Counted from the first letter of the stretch, positions 1 to 9,716 are shown. The stretch is 64,000 nt of DNA from Extensimonas vulgaris (GCF_003337425.1 NZ_QPJU01000010.1:1-64000); one strand, 5' to 3'. The notes: generated by a model from the sequence alone, not told the origin. A program made the numbers and translations.

Positions 1-110
1 GTCGAGTTCGCTCTCCATTTCTTGGGGTTCGTCTCGTTCAGGAGGAAGACTTGAATTATCCGATAGATTGGGATTTTATTGACACAGTCAAACTAATGGA
101 CAATCTGGGT
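1..110. other. Short stretch downstream of fliA, no supported gene
   Basis: This AT-richer leader lies beyond the fliA stop codon. An AGGAGG followed by a TTG codon at 51 opens a reading frame, but after about 20 codons it runs antisense through fliA, so I do not call a gene. It could be the remnant of a neighbouring gene or element outside the window. Confidence 0.4.
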
Positions 111-827
111 TCAATGCTGGCGCATCTTGGAGCGCAGGCGCGCGATGGCCTGGCTGTGCAGCTGGCACACGCGCGACTCGGTCACGCCGAGCACGGCAGC
201 GATCTCTTTGAGGTTCATGTCGTGCTCGTAATACATGCTCATCACGTACTGCTCGCGCTCGGGCAGGTTTTCGATGGCTTGCACCAGCGCTTTGCGCAAG
301 CGCTGGTCGCGCAAAATGTGCTGCGGGTCGGCCGCTTCGTTGGCCACGTGGCGGTCGAGAAAGGCGTCTTCTTCTTCGCTGCCATGGCCCATGTCTTCGA
401 GGTAGATGAGCTGCGTGCCACGCACCTTGCCCAGCAGGCTTTGGTAGTCGGCCAGCGACAAACCCATCTCCGCTGCGATCTCCGACTCCTTGGGGCTGCG
501 CCCGAGCCTTTGCTCCAGCCGGTGCACGGCGTTTTCGATGTCTTTCTGGCTTTTGCGTGCGCTGCGTGACATCCAGTCGGACTCGCGCAGCTCGTCGAGC
601 ATGGCACCGCGAATGCGCTGCGCGGCAAAGGTCTCGAACTGCACGCCTTGCGCCGCTTCGTAGCGCGAGAGCGCATCCGCAAGACCCATCATGCCAACCT
701 GGATCAAGTCGTCGAGCTCGACGTTCGGCGGCAGCTTGGCGATCATGTGGTGCGCAATGCGCCGCACCAGCGGCAGGTGCTGGCGCAGCAAGGCGTCGCG
801 GTCGAGCTGGCCTTTGGCGGTGTACAT
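111..827 (-). CDS. fliA: RNA polymerase sigma factor FliA (sigma-28)
   Basis: Sigma-28 factor that directs RNA polymerase to late flagellar and chemotaxis promoters. The 238-residue protein has the expected length and order: sigma region 2 early (core-binding DDLIQVGMMGLADALSRYE), a region 3 linker, and region 4 at the C-terminus ending in the helix-turn-helix LKEIAAVLGVTESRVCQLH. The start MYTAKGQLDRD is chosen because its ATG shares one base with the stop of the upstream flhG-like gene (TGATG), which implies translational coupling; the frame stays open much further upstream only by chance. It is the last gene of the flhB-flhA-flhF-flhG-like-fliA operon. The usual anti-sigma factor FlgM is not in the window. 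Confidence 0.96.
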   Translation of the reverse strand: MYTAKGQLDRDALLRQHLPLVRRIAHHMIAKLPPNVELDDLIQVGMMGLADALSRYEAAQGVQFETFAAQRIRGAMLDELRESDWMSRSARKSQKDIENAVHRLEQRLGRSPKESEIAAEMGLSLADYQSLLGKVRGTQLIYLEDMGHGSEEEDAFLDRHVANEAADPQHILRDQRLRKALVQAIENLPEREQYVMSMYYEHDMNLKEIAAVLGVTESRVCQLHSQAIARLRSKMRQH

Positions 828-1633
828 CAATTCAATGCCTCCGAACGAAATGCGCCGGTGTATCGCGGGGCGGTCTGAGGCGCGGACGCGCTGCCGTGGA
901 CGGCCTCGATGGTTCCTGCATTTTCGAGCAATTGCAAGGCCAGGCGCTGCACGTCTTGGGGGTTGTGCGGCTCGATGATCGCCGTGCGCACGAGCCCGCC
1001 CAGGTATTGCGCGGCGCAGCGCTGCAGATTGTCCAAAGCCGTCTGCGCCTGGGCGCGCTGTGCCGCAGCGCCGCGCTCGAGCAGCGCCACCACCCGGCTC
1101 GTCAAACCCGCGTGCACAGCGAATTGCTTGGCGCTGTGATAGGCCGCGAGCATGGCCGCCTCGCCGGGCGGCATGAACACCAGCGGCATGGTCACCGTTT
1201 GGGCCAGCAAGACAGCGAGCCACTCGGCCGGCGCAAGCAACACCACGACGCCATAGGCTCTGAAATACGGCAGCAAGCCTTGTAGGGGCGGTGCCCCGGC
1301 CTGCTGTGCCAGACGCAGCAGGCGCGGCAGCCCGCGCGCCGCAGGCAGCACGGCGAGCGCGGCACTGCTGTGCGTGCTCGGCGCCAGGCGGTCTTGCCAC
1401 GGTGCTTGCTGCAGCAAGTGCAGCAGACCTGGCACGTCCTGGGATTCGCCCGCCGTGCCATCGAGTACGAGCACCGGGCCGGCCAGCTTTTGCAAGGCGC
1501 CGCAGACATGCCAAAGCGCTTCCAGCGCCTCGCGTGCACCGTACTCGGGGCTTGCGACACCCAGCACGCGCAATGGGGTCTGCGGCATGAAGCGGTGCAG
1601 GCCGGCGCCTTGGTGGAAACAGGCTTCAAGCAT
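827..1633 (-). CDS. FlhG/MinD-like flagellar number protein lacking a P-loop
   Basis: The 268-residue product sits where FlhG (FleN) is normally found, between flhF and fliA. FlhG is a MinD-type ATPase that limits flagellar number and stimulates FlhF. Here the MinD-like fold is only suggested by fragments such as LRVLGVASPEYGAREALEALWHV at the N-terminus and TMPLVFMPPGEAAM later. The deviant Walker A motif (KGGxGKT) is absent: the corresponding segment reads ASPEYGARE. It overlaps flhF by 8 bp and fliA by 1 bp, so it is clearly part of the operon. It may be a degenerate FlhG that still binds partners without ATP hydrolysis, or an unrelated replacement. Position is certain; function is inferred from context. 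Confidence 0.7.
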   Translation of the reverse strand: MLEACFHQGAGLHRFMPQTPLRVLGVASPEYGAREALEALWHVCGALQKLAGPVLVLDGTAGESQDVPGLLHLLQQAPWQDRLAPSTHSSAALAVLPAARGLPRLLRLAQQAGAPPLQGLLPYFRAYGVVVLLAPAEWLAVLLAQTVTMPLVFMPPGEAAMLAAYHSAKQFAVHAGLTSRVVALLERGAAAQRAQAQTALDNLQRCAAQYLGGLVRTAIIEPHNPQDVQRLALQLLENAGTIEAVHGSASAPQTAPRYTGAFRSEALN

Positions 1634-3131
1634 CGACCAGCCCTCCCTGGAATGCCAGGTGCTCGCGCGCAGGGGTGAAGAAAAAGTTCAACTCCGACTC
1701 TTTGGGGTCGAAGGCCGATTTCACGGGGGCACGCATGGACAAATTGATGAGCTTGTGCGCATCGGCGTTTTCCCAGTCCTCGGGCACACGCTGGCCATTG
1801 GTCACGCCGCGCAGCACCATCTGGTGGCGGATCAGCGCGTCGAGCGCGGGCCCGAGCTTCACGGCCTCATCGACCTTGGAGAGGATGGCCTGCTGCGAGC
1901 CCGTGGTCTTGAAGCCCGTGAGCACGTCGTCGAGCGTGTCGCCATGGCCGCCGGCATTGAGCACCAGCAGCCTTTGCACGTTGGGCAGGTCGAGCACGTC
2001 GAGCATGTCACGCTTGCGCGGATCGCGCGGCGCGATGCCGGTGGTGTCGATCAACACCATCTTCTTGCCGCTCAAGAGCCCGAGCAGATCCTGCAGCGCC
2101 GCGCGGTCGTGCGCGAGGTGGGCGACGATGCCCAGCATGCGGCCGTAAGTGCGCAGCTGCTCGTGGGCGCCGACCCGGTAGGTGTCCAGCGTGATCAACC
2201 CCACGCTCGCGGGGCCGTACAGGCGCGCGCACAGGGCCGCGAGCTTGGCCGTGGTGGTGGTCTTGCCTACGCCCGTCGCCCCCACGAGGGCATAGATGCC
2301 GCCTTCTTCGTACAGCGCCGGCCCCTGTTCGTCGGTTTTGAGGTTGCGTTGCAGCACCTCCATGAGCCAGCGCAAGGCATCGCCAGCGCCATAGTCTTCG
2401 GGCAGGCGTTCGAGCACCGCGCGCGCCAATGCAGCCGAATAGCCGGCGCGGATGAGTTTGAGCATGAGGTTGGACTGGATCGGGTTTTGCCGCGCCTGCC
2501 CCAGCCAGGCCAGGGTGTTGAAGCGGTCTTCGATCAGCGCCTTCATGGACTGCAATTCGCTCATCAGCTGGTGCTGGCTCGCCTCGGCAGCGGCCACCGC
2601 CGGGGCCTCGGTGCGACGGCGCGGCGCGGGCTCGGGCGGTAAGTCCATGGGAATGCTGCGCAGCGGATTGTGCCGGGCCACCGCCGCAGCGGCGGGTGAT
2701 GCTGCCGGCGCAGGCTTCGTGGCCTGGGTGCGCGCGGCTTGCGGTGCGGGGGCCTCGCCGTGCAAGGCTTCATGGCGCCGGCGCAGCATGCGCTCACGCA
2801 CGTAGTCCTGGAACGATAGCGTGCTCATGGCGAGCTGTTCGGTATCTTGCTCGACCTGGGCGCGCACGGACTGCGCGTCGGAGTGCGCGGCCTTGCCGGC
2901 GCTGCGCTGCACGGCTGGGCCGCGCGACGCGGAAGCATTTCCATGCGCGGACTGGTGCGCTGCCGCTGCCGCGCCGTCGAGCGCCGCCAAGGCGTCTTCA
3001 CCGGTGGCGACCACTTCGACGCCATGCTCGGTGGCGCGGTTCGAGAGAATGATGGTTCCTTCGCCGAAAGCCATGCGGGCCTTGGCCAGAGCCTCGCGTG
3101 CCGTGGGGGCCAAAAAGCGTTGGATGTTCAT
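1626..3131 (-). CDS. flhF: Flagellar biosynthesis GTPase FlhF
   Basis: SRP-type GTPase that places the flagellum, usually at a cell pole. The 501-residue protein begins MNIQRF, has a low-complexity Ala/Pro-rich N-terminal B domain (about residues 50-185), then an NG domain with the P-loop GATGVGKT at 284-291 and the downstream GTPase motifs LITLDTYR and VLIDTTG. This B-N-G layout and length match the family. Its start overlaps the flhA stop by 4 bp (ATGA) and its end overlaps the flhG-like gene by 8 bp, which indicates coupled translation. Confidence 0.95.
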   Translation of the reverse strand: MNIQRFLAPTAREALAKARMAFGEGTIILSNRATEHGVEVVATGEDALAALDGAAAAAHQSAHGNASASRGPAVQRSAGKAAHSDAQSVRAQVEQDTEQLAMSTLSFQDYVRERMLRRRHEALHGEAPAPQAARTQATKPAPAASPAAAAVARHNPLRSIPMDLPPEPAPRRRTEAPAVAAAEASQHQLMSELQSMKALIEDRFNTLAWLGQARQNPIQSNLMLKLIRAGYSAALARAVLERLPEDYGAGDALRWLMEVLQRNLKTDEQGPALYEEGGIYALVGATGVGKTTTTAKLAALCARLYGPASVGLITLDTYRVGAHEQLRTYGRMLGIVAHLAHDRAALQDLLGLLSGKKMVLIDTTGIAPRDPRKRDMLDVLDLPNVQRLLVLNAGGHGDTLDDVLTGFKTTGSQQAILSKVDEAVKLGPALDALIRHQMVLRGVTNGQRVPEDWENADAHKLINLSMRAPVKSAFDPKESELNFFFTPAREHLAFQGGLVDA

Positions 3132-5224
3132 GGGTTGGCTCCTTGCAGGATAGGGCCGATGCGAATCGTGTGGGTTTCAGGAATTTCGCTGTGCGCCAGG
3201 ACGTGCAGGCGGGGTGCGGCACGGCGCACGAGGCGTGCCACGGCCATGCGGATCTGGTCGGGCACGAGCAGACACGCGGGCAAGCCCATCTCTTCCTGCT
3301 TTTGCGCGGCCTCGGCGGCCTTTTGCATCAGCAGGTCGGCCACGCCGGGGTCGAGTGCCGGGCCGGACGCACCCCCCAGGGCTTGCACGAGCAGACGCTC
3401 GAGGCCGGGCTCGATGGCGATCACGGGCAGCTCGCGCGTCGGGCCGAAGATCTGCTGCACGATCGCGGGTGCCAGCGCGATGCGCACGCGCCGCGCGAGT
3501 TCCACCGGATCGCTGATGCTGCCCGCGTATTCGGCCAGCGTCTCGATGATGCTGCGGATGTCGCGGATGTGCACCGACTCTTCCAGCAGCAGCTGCAAGA
3601 CCTTCTGGAACGTCGTGATGGAAACCATTTTGGGGACCACTTCCTCGATGAGCTTGGGCGCCAGCTTGGCCACGTGCTCCACGAGCTGCTGCGTCTCGGT
3701 ACGGCTCAGGAGCTTGGCGGCGTGCACTTGCATCAAGTGTGACAAATGCGTGGCGATCACGGTTTCCGAATCAACGACGGTAAAACCGGCCATTTGCGCC
3801 GCTTCCTTCTGGCGCTCGTCGATCCAGTGCGCGGGCAGGCCGAAGGCCGGGTCGGTGGTGGGCGTGCCGATCAGCGGCGTGCTGATGCCACCCGGGTTGA
3901 TCGCCAGGTACATCCCGGGGAAGGCCTCGCCCTCGCCCACCACCACGCCGCGCAGCGTGATGCGGTAGCCGTTGGGCTTGAGCTCGAGGTTGTCGCGCAC
4001 GTGCACCGCAGGCGGCAAAAAGCCCACCTCCTGCGCAAACTTGCGCCGCACGCCCTTGATGCGCGTGAGCAGGTCGCCCTGGCGGTTCTTGTCCACGAGT
4101 GTGATCAGGCGGTAGCCCAGCTCCAGGCCGAGCAGATCGACGGGCTGCAGGTCGTCCCAGGTGGCTTCGCCGTCGCTCACGGGCGCTGGCGGTGCCGGCT
4201 CGGTCGGGGGTGGTTCTTGCTGCTTGCGGTGCATGGCCCAAGCGGCGTAGCCCAGCAGGCTGCCCATGCCAAGGAACACCAGGTTGGGCATGCCCGGGAT
4301 CAGGCCCAGCAGCAGCAAGATCGCCGCCGCCACGGCAAACACGCGCGGCGAGGTGAAGAGTTGCTGCACGATCTGCTGCCCGACCTCATCCTCCTTGCCC
4401 ACGCGCGAGATCACCATGGCCGCGGCCACGGAGATCAAAAGCGCCGGAATCTGCGCGACGAGCGCGTCACCAATGGCCAGCAGGATGTAGCTGTTGGCCG
4501 CCTCGGTGGCCGAAAGGCCATGTTGCAGCACGCCGACCGCAAAGCCGCCCACGATGTTGATGAGCAAAATCAAAATGCCCGCCACCGCGTCGCCGCGCAC
4601 GAACTTCGAGGCACCGTCCATGGAGCCGAAGAAGTTGGCCTCCTCGGCCACCTCGGCGCGGCGGCGCTTGGCCTCTTTTTCGTCGATCAGGCCGGCGCTG
4701 AGGTCGGCGTCCACGGCCATCTGCTTGCCCGGCATGGCGTCGAGCGTGAAGCGCGCCGAAACTTCGGCGATGCGCTCGGCGCCCTTGGTCACGACGATGA
4801 AATTGATCACCACCAGAATCGCAAACACGATCAGGCCCACGGCAAAATTGCCGCCGATCAGAAAGTGCCCAAAGGCCTCGATCACCGCCCCTGCCGCGCC
4901 GGGGCCGGTATGCCCCTGCAGCAGCACCATGCGCGTCGACGCCACGTTGAGCGACAGGCGCATCAGCGTGGTCAGCAACAGCACCGAAGGAAAAGACGCA
5001 AAGTCCAGCGGCCGCACCATGTAGGCCGCGGCCATCATCACCATGAGCGCGACGGCGATGTTGAAGGTAAAGAAGGTGTCGAGCAGCCACGCCGGGATGG
5101 GCAACACCATCAGGCCCAGGATCGCCACCACGAGCAGCGGCGCCACCAAACCCTGCAGCATCGTGCCATTGCCGCCGACCCATTGCTGCAGCGATTGCTG
5201 CCAGGATTTCACGGCGGCGTTCAT
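3128..5224 (-). CDS. flhA: Flagellar type III export gate protein FlhA
   Basis: Major inner-membrane component of the flagellar export apparatus, with a membrane channel and a cytoplasmic ring that docks chaperone-substrate complexes. The 698-residue protein carries about eight hydrophobic segments in the first 330 residues and the family signature around RFTLDAMPGKQMAVDADL (FHIPEP region), followed by a cytoplasmic half. Length is typical. It overlaps flhB upstream and flhF downstream by 4 bp each. Confidence 0.97.
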   Translation of the reverse strand: MNAAVKSWQQSLQQWVGGNGTMLQGLVAPLLVVAILGLMVLPIPAWLLDTFFTFNIAVALMVMMAAAYMVRPLDFASFPSVLLLTTLMRLSLNVASTRMVLLQGHTGPGAAGAVIEAFGHFLIGGNFAVGLIVFAILVVINFIVVTKGAERIAEVSARFTLDAMPGKQMAVDADLSAGLIDEKEAKRRRAEVAEEANFFGSMDGASKFVRGDAVAGILILLINIVGGFAVGVLQHGLSATEAANSYILLAIGDALVAQIPALLISVAAAMVISRVGKEDEVGQQIVQQLFTSPRVFAVAAAILLLLGLIPGMPNLVFLGMGSLLGYAAWAMHRKQQEPPPTEPAPPAPVSDGEATWDDLQPVDLLGLELGYRLITLVDKNRQGDLLTRIKGVRRKFAQEVGFLPPAVHVRDNLELKPNGYRITLRGVVVGEGEAFPGMYLAINPGGISTPLIGTPTTDPAFGLPAHWIDERQKEAAQMAGFTVVDSETVIATHLSHLMQVHAAKLLSRTETQQLVEHVAKLAPKLIEEVVPKMVSITTFQKVLQLLLEESVHIRDIRSIIETLAEYAGSISDPVELARRVRIALAPAIVQQIFGPTRELPVIAIEPGLERLLVQALGGASGPALDPGVADLLMQKAAEAAQKQEEMGLPACLLVPDQIRMAVARLVRRAAPRLHVLAHSEIPETHTIRIGPILQGANP

Positions 5225-6375
5225 GCGCGGTCTCCGGCGGTATGTGCACGCTGCAGCGGATCGAGCTCGGGCGGCACCTCGGGCGGCACGAGCGCGTCGG
5301 GCATCTTGCCTTCACCACGCAGCGCCGCCTTGAGGCGATAGACGTAGGCCAGCACCTGCGCCACGGCGGCATAGAGTGCGGGCGGAATGCCCTGCTCGAG
5401 CTCGGCATGCGCGTACAGCGCGCGCGCCAGCATGGGCGCTTGCAGCACCGGGATGCCGTGGCTCGTGGCGAGGTCGCGGATGCGCATCGCGACCAGGTCG
5501 GTGCCGCGCGCGATCACCTGCGGCGCGTCCATGGCGGCCTCGTCGTAGCGCAGCGCCACGGCGTAGTGGGTGGGGTTCATGAGCACGAAGTCGGCCTTGG
5601 GCACGGCGGCCACGCTGGCGCGGTCGGCAATCTCGCGCTGGCGTTGGCGGATGCGGCCCTTGATCTGCGGGTTGCCGTCGGACTCTTTGTGCTCCTGCTT
5701 GACTTCCTCGTGCGACATGCGGCGCTGCGCCTTGAAGAAGTAGGCCTGCAGCGGCACGTCGATGGCCGCGGCCAAAAACACCACGAGCAAAAGCAAGCCC
5801 ATGCCTTCGGTGAGCCACTGCCCCGCCAAGCCGAGCGCCGCCGGCGCGGGCAGCAACACGAGTTGCGCCACACGGCCCAGGCTGCCGGAAAGGTGCTTCC
5901 AGGCCACGAAGATCAGCACCGTGCTCAGCAGCAGCATCTTCGCGACCTGTGCGAGCTGCTGCTTGGTGAACAGGTTGCCCACGCCCGTCAGGGGGTTGAG
6001 GCGATTGAACTGCGGCGTGATCGGCTTGAAGCTGAACACCCAGCCGCCCGCGCCGATGGCGCTGAGCACCGCCGCCCCGCCGGTGAGCGCGGCAAACAGG
6101 GCGCTCGCGAGCAGCCCGATCCAGGCCATGTCCTGCAGCCGGGTGAACATGCTCGCGGGCGCGAGCACGGTGGCCGCATCGAACGCGAGCTGGCGCTCGA
6201 GGGCGCGCTGCAAATGACCTATCAGCGCGGGCGCGGCGACGAGCAACACCACCGCCCCGGTCCCCAAAATGGCCAGATGCGCCAGATCGCGAGAGCGCGC
6301 TGCCTGACCATCCTCACGCGCTTTTTGCAGCTTGCGCTCGGAGGCCGGCAGGTTTCTTTCTTGACTGGATTCCAT
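5221..6375 (-). CDS. flhB: Flagellar export switch protein FlhB
   Basis: Inner-membrane export component whose autocleavage switches substrate class from rod/hook to filament. The 384 residues show a polar N-terminus, four membrane segments and the cytoplasmic autocleavage motif NPTH in MNPTHYAVALRYDEA. The C-terminus runs past the usual end with a Pro/Glu-rich tail. It is the first gene of the operon; the 178 bp between it and the tRNA gene must contain the promoter, but I could not pick convincing -35/-10 or sigma-28 boxes. Confidence 0.96.
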   Translation of the reverse strand: MESSQERNLPASERKLQKAREDGQAARSRDLAHLAILGTGAVVLLVAAPALIGHLQRALERQLAFDAATVLAPASMFTRLQDMAWIGLLASALFAALTGGAAVLSAIGAGGWVFSFKPITPQFNRLNPLTGVGNLFTKQQLAQVAKMLLLSTVLIFVAWKHLSGSLGRVAQLVLLPAPAALGLAGQWLTEGMGLLLLVVFLAAAIDVPLQAYFFKAQRRMSHEEVKQEHKESDGNPQIKGRIRQRQREIADRASVAAVPKADFVLMNPTHYAVALRYDEAAMDAPQVIARGTDLVAMRIRDLATSHGIPVLQAPMLARALYAHAELEQGIPPALYAAVAQVLAYVYRLKAALRGEGKMPDALVPPEVPPELDPLQRAHTAGDRA

Positions 6376-6500
6376 GGTGGCGACAAAAAACCGACGTGGA
6401 TAGTGATGTGTCGGTCATTGTCTTGTGCCACTCGAAAATCTAAAGCCCGATAAGCGGGCGCTGCGGCCCCCTTTTTGGCGGGCAAAGCACGCGCGATGGC

Positions 6501-6538
6501 AAAGAAAAAGCCCGTACAACGCAATGTTGATACGGGCT
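6501..6538 (-). terminator. Rho-independent terminator after tRNA-Met
   Basis: On the minus strand AGCCCGTA and TACGGGCT form an 8-bp stem whose loop can form a second small stem (CAAC/GTTG). A T-rich run (TTTTTCTTT) follows. It lies directly downstream of the tRNA gene and upstream of flhB, so it ends the tRNA transcript. Confidence 0.85.
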
Positions 6539-6553
6539 GAGTGCTAAAAAAAG

Positions 6554-6630
6554 TGGTGGCGCTTCACGGATTCGAACCGCGGACCTGTGGATTATGATTC
6601 CATCGCTCTAACCGACTGAGCTAAAGCGCC
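6554..6630 (-). tRNA. tRNA-Met (CAT), elongator type
   Basis: A 77-nt cloverleaf with the 3' CCA encoded. The acceptor stem is GGCGCTT/AAGCGCC, the D arm is AGCTCAGTCGGTTAGAGC, the anticodon loop is ATCATAA with anticodon CAT, and the T arm carries GGTTCGAATCC. The paired first base and the AGCTCAG D arm favour elongator rather than initiator Met. A CAT anticodon that is modified to read Ile AUA cannot be fully excluded from sequence alone. Confidence 0.93.
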
Positions 6631-6778
6631 AGAGCCGATAATTATAACGAAACTTCCAGGCAGGAGCAAAAATTCTGCGGCGCAATGCCATTGCGCTTCG
6701 TTGCTACGGGCGGGTTGCTGCCGGGGGCTTGGTTTGGGCTCGCGGCGTCGGGCGTTCATGTCATTGCCCTGCGCTGCA

Positions 6779-6807
6779 TTGCCAGATCGCCTGGAGCAGG
6801 TGATAAT
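6779..6807 (+). promoter_or_regulatory. Sigma-70 promoter for the rpmH operon
   Basis: TTGCCA at 6779-6784 and GATAAT at 6802-6807 are separated by 17 bp, a near-consensus housekeeping promoter. The predicted transcript would carry about 220 nt of leader before rpmH. The rest of the 403-bp gap between the tRNA and rpmH shows no ORF and no DnaA box (TTATCCACA-like), although rpmH often adjoins dnaA/oriC in other bacteria. Confidence 0.7.
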
Positions 6808-7033
6808 CGCGGGTTTTCTCGAGCTTGGATGGGGTTTTTGGCTTGACGCCGGCTTGGCGCTTGCGCGAGATCGGTGCGAAGGTCGTGCACGCTCCTTGCG
6901 CTTTTGTCATGGACAAGCATCGTTTGGGCCATGCACTGCGCACCCGTGGGTGCGACGCCGTGTTCATCGTTGCATCGGCCCGGCCCCGCAGCCTCCATTG
7001 CTTTTTTCATCTATTTTTGTAGGGAACCACACC

Positions 7034-7168
7034 ATGAAGCGTACTTACCAACCGTCCAAAACGCGCCGCGCCCGCACCCACGGGTTTCTGGTGCGCATGA
7101 AAACCCGTAGCGGCCGGGCCATCATCAATGCACGCCGCGCCAAAGGGCGCAAACGCCTGGCGGTCTGA
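7034..7168 (+). CDS. rpmH: 50S ribosomal protein L34
   Basis: The 44-residue, strongly basic product [18 protein letters not shown]... matches L34 over its whole length, including the conserved core [17 protein letters not shown]. The reading frame extends upstream, but the ATG at 7034 is the conserved start. First gene of the rpmH-rnpA-yidD-yidC block. Confidence 0.98.
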   Translation: MKRTYQPSKTRRARTHGFLVRMKTRSGRAIINARRAKGRKRLAV

Positions 7169-7222
7169 GGTCGAGGGCCATCGCGGCAGGCATGGGGCTT
7201 GGGCCCGGTGAGCCCAGCGCAT

Positions 7223-7705
7223 ATGCAGCGGCTCCGAACCCGCCCCCAATTCCAAGCCGCTTTGAAAGGGGCCATTGTGGCGCGCACGCCGCATTTTGTG
7301 CTGCATGCCTGGGGCTGTACCGATGATTTTGGTGCGTCGGATGCGGGGCGCACAGAAATGTCGGCACAGGACGATCCACGCGCGGTATTCGACGGCCCCT
7401 TTCCTCCCAGCGGCATTTTGCTTGGCGCGATGGTGCCCAAGCGTTGGGCCCGTCGCGCCGTTACGCGCAATGCCATTCGGCGCCAAATCTATGCAGTGGC
7501 TGCAGCTTATGAAGACCGCATGGCGTCGGCGGCTTATGTCGTGCGCTTGCGCTCCACGTTCGATCGGCAACGATTCGTCAGCGCCACATCCGAGCCCTTG
7601 CGCCGTGCCGTGCGCGCCGAATTGGAGCAACTTTTTGCGCAGGCCGCCCGGCGTTGCCCGACGGGCGCGGGCCAGGTGCGCAAGATGACCGAGGTCGCGC
7701 CATGA
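7223..7705 (+). CDS. rnpA: Ribonuclease P protein component
   Basis: Basic protein that assists the RNase P RNA in 5' tRNA maturation. About 160 residues, beginning MQRLRTRPQFQAAL. The RNR-type signature is present in modified form as KRWARRAVTRNAIRRQIYAV. The ATG at 7223 fits the family start; TTG 7199 and GTG 7208 are in-frame alternatives. The stop overlaps the yidD start as ATGA. Confidence 0.94.
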   Translation: MQRLRTRPQFQAALKGAIVARTPHFVLHAWGCTDDFGASDAGRTEMSAQDDPRAVFDGPFPPSGILLGAMVPKRWARRAVTRNAIRRQIYAVAAAYEDRMASAAYVVRLRSTFDRQRFVSATSEPLRRAVRAELEQLFAQAARRCPTGAGQVRKMTEVAP

Positions 7706-7998
7706 TGCGTCGGTTGCTGATGGCCCTCGTCAAGGCCTATCGATTACTGCTGAGCCCCTGGCTGGGCTCGGCGTGCCGTTTCGAGCCGACCTGTTCGGCT
7801 TATGCGCTGCAGGCGCTCGAGCGTTACGGTGCCCTCGGCGGGAGCTACCTTACACTGCGCCGTCTCGCGCGCTGTCAGCCCTGGTGTGACGGCGGCCATG
7901 ATCCGCTACCGCAAGAACTGCCTCGCGGCATGCGCTGGTTTTCACGGCGGCAGTCGTCCGCTACCCCATCCTCTTCGCCAAAGAAGAAGTCTTCATGA
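7702..7998 (+). CDS. yidD: Membrane protein insertion efficiency factor YidD
   Basis: Small membrane-associated protein of the YidD (UPF0161) family thought to help YidC-dependent insertion. 98 residues from MMRRLLMALVKAYRLLLSPW, with the conserved Cys pattern in GSACRFEPTCSAYALQAL and LARCQPWCDGGHDP. It overlaps rnpA by 4 bp and yidC by 4 bp. A frame extension to 7654 is possible but would lie inside rnpA. Confidence 0.95.
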   Translation: MMRRLLMALVKAYRLLLSPWLGSACRFEPTCSAYALQALERYGALGGSYLTLRRLARCQPWCDGGHDPLPQELPRGMRWFSRRQSSATPSSSPKKKSS

Positions 7999-9698
7999 GT
8001 GATATCCGCCGCACCATCCTTTGGGTCATTTTTGGTTTCTCCTTGGTTTTGCTGTGGGATAAATGGCAAATTCACAACGGTAAACCTGCCACCTTCTTTC
8101 CCTCGGCAACGCCTGTCGCGGCGCCTGCGCCCCAGCATGCCGCGAGCACATCGACGGCCTCCGCGCCGGGTGCGGTGCCTGGCATGGTCACGCCAAATGC
8201 CGCGCCCGTCCCCGGCGCGCAGGACAAGCCGGCGCTGCCGCACGAGCGCGTTGCGGTCGAAACCGATGTCTATCGCTTGCAATTTGATAGTGAAGGTGGC
8301 ACGCTGGTATTCGCCGAATTGCGCAAATATGCCGATTTGGCAGACAAATCCAGGAATTTCGTTCTTTTCGACCAGAGCCCTAGCCGCGTCTATTTGCCGC
8401 AAAGTGGCCTGATCGGTGCGGCGGACCCCAGCGGCTGGCCCACGCACAAAACGCCCATGCGCCTGATGCCCGGCCCGCGCACCCTGCAGGACGGGCAAAA
8501 CACTTTGAGTATTCGCTTCGAATCGCCCGATTTGGGTGGCGTCAAGCTCATCAAGACCTGGACGCTCAAGCGCGGTGCCTACGATATGCAGGTCAGGCAC
8601 GAGGTGGTCAACACCGGAAGCACTGCGGTAGCGCCGCAGCTGTATCTGCAGCTCGTGCGTGACGGCAACAAGCCGCCAGGGGAATCCTCGTTTTATTCGA
8701 CCTTCACGGGCCCGGCGATCTACACCGAGGCCAAGAAATACCAGAAGATCGAATTCAAGAACATCGATGCCGGCAAGGTCGAGATCGAAAAATCGGCCAC
8801 CAATGGCTACGTCGCGATGGTGCAGCACTACTTCGCTTCTGCCTGGCTGTTGCCCGAGGGCACGCCGCGCGAGTTTTTCGTGCGCAAGGTGAGCGACAAC
8901 CTCTATGCGGTCGGCATGCTCACGTCTTTGGGCACCATCGCCCCGGGCGCAAGCCAAGCCGTCGAAGCACGCCTGTTCGCAGGGCCGGAGATCGAGAAAA
9001 TGCTCGAAGCCCTGGCGCCCGGTCTGGAACTGGTCAAGGACTATGGCTGGCTCACCATTCTCGCCAAGCCGCTGTATTGGTTGCTCGACCACCTGCACAA
9101 GCTGCTCGGCAACTGGGGCTGGTCCATCGTGGCGCTGGTGGTGCTGCTCAAGCTCGCGTTTTACTGGCTCAACGCCAAAGCCTACGCGAGCATGGCCAAG
9201 ATGAAGGCCATCAACCCCCGGATCATGGAGATGCGCGAGCGCCTCAAGGACAATCCGCAGCAGATGCAGATGGAGATGATGCGCATCTACCGCGAGGAAA
9301 AGGTCAACCCGCTGGGTGGCTGCCTGCCCATCGTGATCCAGATTCCCGTGTTCATCGCGCTGTATTGGGTGCTGCTGTCGAGTGTGGAGATGCGCAATGC
9401 GCCCTGGATCGGCTGGATCCAGGACCTTTCCTCGCCCGACCCCTACTTCATCCTGCCGCTGCTCATGACGGCGAGCTCGCTGCTGCAGACGGCCCTGAAC
9501 CCCGCGCCGCCCGACCCCATGCAGGCCAAGATGATGTGGTTCATGCCGCTGATCTTCAGCGTGATGTTCTTCTTCTTCCCGTCGGGCCTGGTGCTCTACT
9601 GGCTCACGAACAACCTTCTGTCGATCGCGCAGCAGTGGCTCATCAACCACCGCATGGGTGTGCCCTTGCGCCTGAATCTGCCCAGGTTCAAAGGATGA
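7995..9698 (+). CDS. yidC: Membrane protein insertase YidC
   Basis: Inner-membrane insertase acting with and without Sec. The 567-residue protein has an N-terminal anchor ([15 protein letters not shown]), an Ala/Pro-rich linker, the large periplasmic beta domain (about 70-340) and the conserved five-helix insertase core from about 350, with [20 protein letters not shown] and the C-terminal segment [16 protein letters not shown]. Typical length for Gram-negatives. Confidence 0.98.
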   Translation: MSDIRRTILWVIFGFSLVLLWDKWQIHNGKPATFFPSATPVAAPAPQHAASTSTASAPGAVPGMVTPNAAPVPGAQDKPALPHERVAVETDVYRLQFDSEGGTLVFAELRKYADLADKSRNFVLFDQSPSRVYLPQSGLIGAADPSGWPTHKTPMRLMPGPRTLQDGQNTLSIRFESPDLGGVKLIKTWTLKRGAYDMQVRHEVVNTGSTAVAPQLYLQLVRDGNKPPGESSFYSTFTGPAIYTEAKKYQKIEFKNIDAGKVEIEKSATNGYVAMVQHYFASAWLLPEGTPREFFVRKVSDNLYAVGMLTSLGTIAPGASQAVEARLFAGPEIEKMLEALAPGLELVKDYGWLTILAKPLYWLLDHLHKLLGNWGWSIVALVVLLKLAFYWLNAKAYASMAKMKAINPRIMEMRERLKDNPQQMQMEMMRIYREEKVNPLGGCLPIVIQIPVFIALYWVLLSSVEMRNAPWIGWIQDLSSPDPYFILPLLMTASSLLQTALNPAPPDPMQAKMMWFMPLIFSVMFFFFPSGLVLYWLTNNLLSIAQQWLINHRMGVPLRLNLPRFKG

Positions 9699-9716
9699 AT
9701 TGAGCGTCGCATTGCG

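Noticed and set aside
51-569. Plus-strand frame starting after AGGAGG at the window start
   Set aside because: After about 20 codons it is antisense to fliA and has no recognisable content.
6631-7033. oriC upstream of rpmH
   Set aside because: No TTATCCACA-type boxes or AT-rich unwinding region; dnaA is absent.
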